A DNA stretch of 7,180 nt from JBGSWL01 sp041752455 (lineage in GTDB: Bacteria > Pseudomonadota > Alphaproteobacteria > Rhizobiales > Rhizobiaceae). The DNA lies in the NCBI GenBank assembly GCA_041752455.1, contig JBGSWL010000161.1, forward strand, positions 1 through 7,180, read 5' to 3'. This document shows, in pieces, positions 6,297 through 7,180 of the stretch. Within the stretch, counting starts at the first letter, position 1, and each line of letters opens with the position of its first letter. The notes under the pieces were generated by a model. It did not search any database. It saw only the letters and a program-made list of their open reading frames with translations, and had not been told where the DNA came from. Position numbers and translations under genes: made by a program.

Positions 6297-7180
6297 ATGG
6301 AAAACCGCGGCAACATTCTTTTGTGCGCCGGCGGGACCGGCGGCCATCTGTTTCCCGCAGAAGCGCTGGCGCACGAACTTACGGCGCGCGGCTGGAGCGT
6401 GCATCTGGCGACCGATGACCGCGCCGCCAAATATGCCGACCGGTTTCCTGGCGGGCGGATGCACATCATCGCGTCGGACACGCCATCGGGCAAAAACCCG
6501 CTCAAGCTGGTTTCGGCCGCCTTCACCATGATGCGCGGCATGAGCCAGTCGCGCGGGCTGCTCAAGACGCTGCGTCCGGCGGCGGTGGTCGGTTTCGGCG
6601 GCTATCCGACCGTGCCGCCGGTGGCGTCTGCCGCAGCGGTGTTTCCGACGCTGATCCACGAGCAGAACGCGGTGATGGGGCGCGCCAACAAGATGCTGGC
6701 GCCGCGCGTGACGGCTATTGCCGGTGGTTTTCTGGCCGCTGACGGCACCCATGCCGACAAGATCGTCGTGACGGGAAATCCGGTCCGGCCGGCGGTTCTG
6801 GAAGCGGCAGCAACACCCTACCGCGCGCCGGAAAGCGGCAGCCCGTTTCATCTGGTCGTGTTCGGTGGCAGCCAGGGCGCCCGTTATTTTGCCGAGGCGG
6901 TGCCCGCCGCGCTGGCGCTGTTGCCGGAGGATCTGCGCGCCCGCATGAAAGTCACGCAGCAGGCGCGGCCGGAAAACGAGGCGGACGCAAAGGCGGCGTT
7001 TGCGGCGCTTGGCGTTGCCGCCGACGTGTCGCCGTTCTTCGGCGATTTGCCGGCACGGATCGCCGATGCACAGCTTGTGATCGCCCGCTCCGGCGCTTCG
7101 ACCGTGTCCGAGATCGCCGCGATCGGCCGGCCTGCGATCCTTGTGCCTTATCCGCATGCGCTCGATCACGACCAGGCCGC
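6297..7180 (+). CDS. murG: MurG, lipid II synthase (UDP-GlcNAc transferase), 3' partial
   Basis: Peripheral inner-membrane glycosyltransferase (GT-B fold, family GT28) that transfers GlcNAc from UDP-GlcNAc to lipid I, giving lipid II, the substrate FtsW polymerises. The frame is open from ATG 6297 to the window edge. 294 complete codons are visible of roughly 360-375 expected, so the end of the C-terminal domain is missing. The N-terminal domain has the glycine loop GGTGGHLFP (12-20, His17), GFGGYPTVPP from 99 and HEQNAVMGRAN from 121. GNPVRP (from 160) leads to the second glycine loop FGGSQGAR (189-196). The donor-binding segment RSGASTVSE (264-272) includes the conserved Glu272, and PYPHALDHDQ is cut just before the usual end of that motif. 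The gene follows ftsW after 4 nt, as in most dcw clusters. Confidence 0.97.
   Translation, partial: MENRGNILLCAGGTGGHLFPAEALAHELTARGWSVHLATDDRAAKYADRFPGGRMHIIASDTPSGKNPLKLVSAAFTMMRGMSQSRGLLKTLRPAAVVGFGGYPTVPPVASAAAVFPTLIHEQNAVMGRANKMLAPRVTAIAGGFLAADGTHADKIVVTGNPVRPAVLEAAATPYRAPESGSPFHLVVFGGSQGARYFAEAVPAALALLPEDLRARMKVTQQARPENEADAKAAFAALGVAADVSPFFGDLPARIADAQLVIARSGASTVSEIAAIGRPAILVPYPHALDHDQA

Noticed and set aside
5542..6531. Plus-strand open frame (329 codons) overlapping ftsW and murG in another frame
   Set aside because: Its translation is Arg- and Ala-rich out-of-frame sequence, while the ftsW and murG frames carry the intact family motifs.
6207..7169. Minus-strand open frame (320 codons) opposite murG
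   Set aside because: It has no domain signal and mirrors the codon bias of murG, whose motifs are complete on the other strand.
1..7180. Embedded novel system, mobile element, RNA gene or horizontally acquired island
   Set aside because: The six genes occupy nearly every base in the standard dcw order, base composition looks even, and I see no inverted terminal repeats, tRNA-like folds, spaced repeats or foreign genes.

Overview
The window is a stretch of the division and cell wall (dcw) cluster of a high-GC Gram-negative bacterium. The gene order, all on the + strand, is murE (5' end cut off by the window), murF, mraY, murD, ftsW, murG (3' end cut off). An alphaproteobacterium of the order Hyphomicrobiales (Rhizobiales: Rhizobium, Hoeflea or Brucella-like) is suggested by several signs. 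GC is roughly 63-65% by eye. MurE has GTAGKTS where enterobacteria have GTNGKTT. FtsW has an EWWWTIDR cytoplasmic tail. MurG begins with the GGTGGHLFPAEAL form. The genus cannot be fixed from the sequence alone.

Layout: 1-1164 is murE without its first domain. 1161-2648 is murF, which starts on a GTG overlapping the murE stop. 2649-2710 is the only gap of any size (62 nt), and a small hairpin straddles the murF stop at its edge. 2711-3793 is mraY. 3804-5141 is murD, after a 10-nt gap. 5141-6292 is ftsW, sharing one base with the murD stop (TGATG). 6297-7180 is murG, after a 4-nt gap, running off the window. No stretch over 300 bases lacks a gene. I see no promoter, strong terminator, tRNA, rRNA, mobile element or CRISPR. 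The six genes look like an internal part of one long transcript with tight translational coupling. All five stop codons seen are TGA.

The products form one pathway. MurD (D-Glu), MurE (meso-diaminopimelate) and MurF (D-Ala-D-Ala) build the UDP-MurNAc-pentapeptide in the cytoplasm. MraY moves phospho-MurNAc-pentapeptide onto undecaprenyl phosphate to make lipid I, and MurG adds GlcNAc to make lipid II. After flipping, FtsW polymerises lipid II at the division septum. All key catalytic motifs I looked for in the visible parts are intact.

This is an ordinary core region and I find no undescribed system in it. The observations most worth a second look are modest: a complete absence of the CcrM methylation site GANTC over 7.18 kb by my scan, a hairpin with the murF stop codon in its loop, and a near-perfect 12-bp tandem duplication that lengthens the MurF N-terminus.
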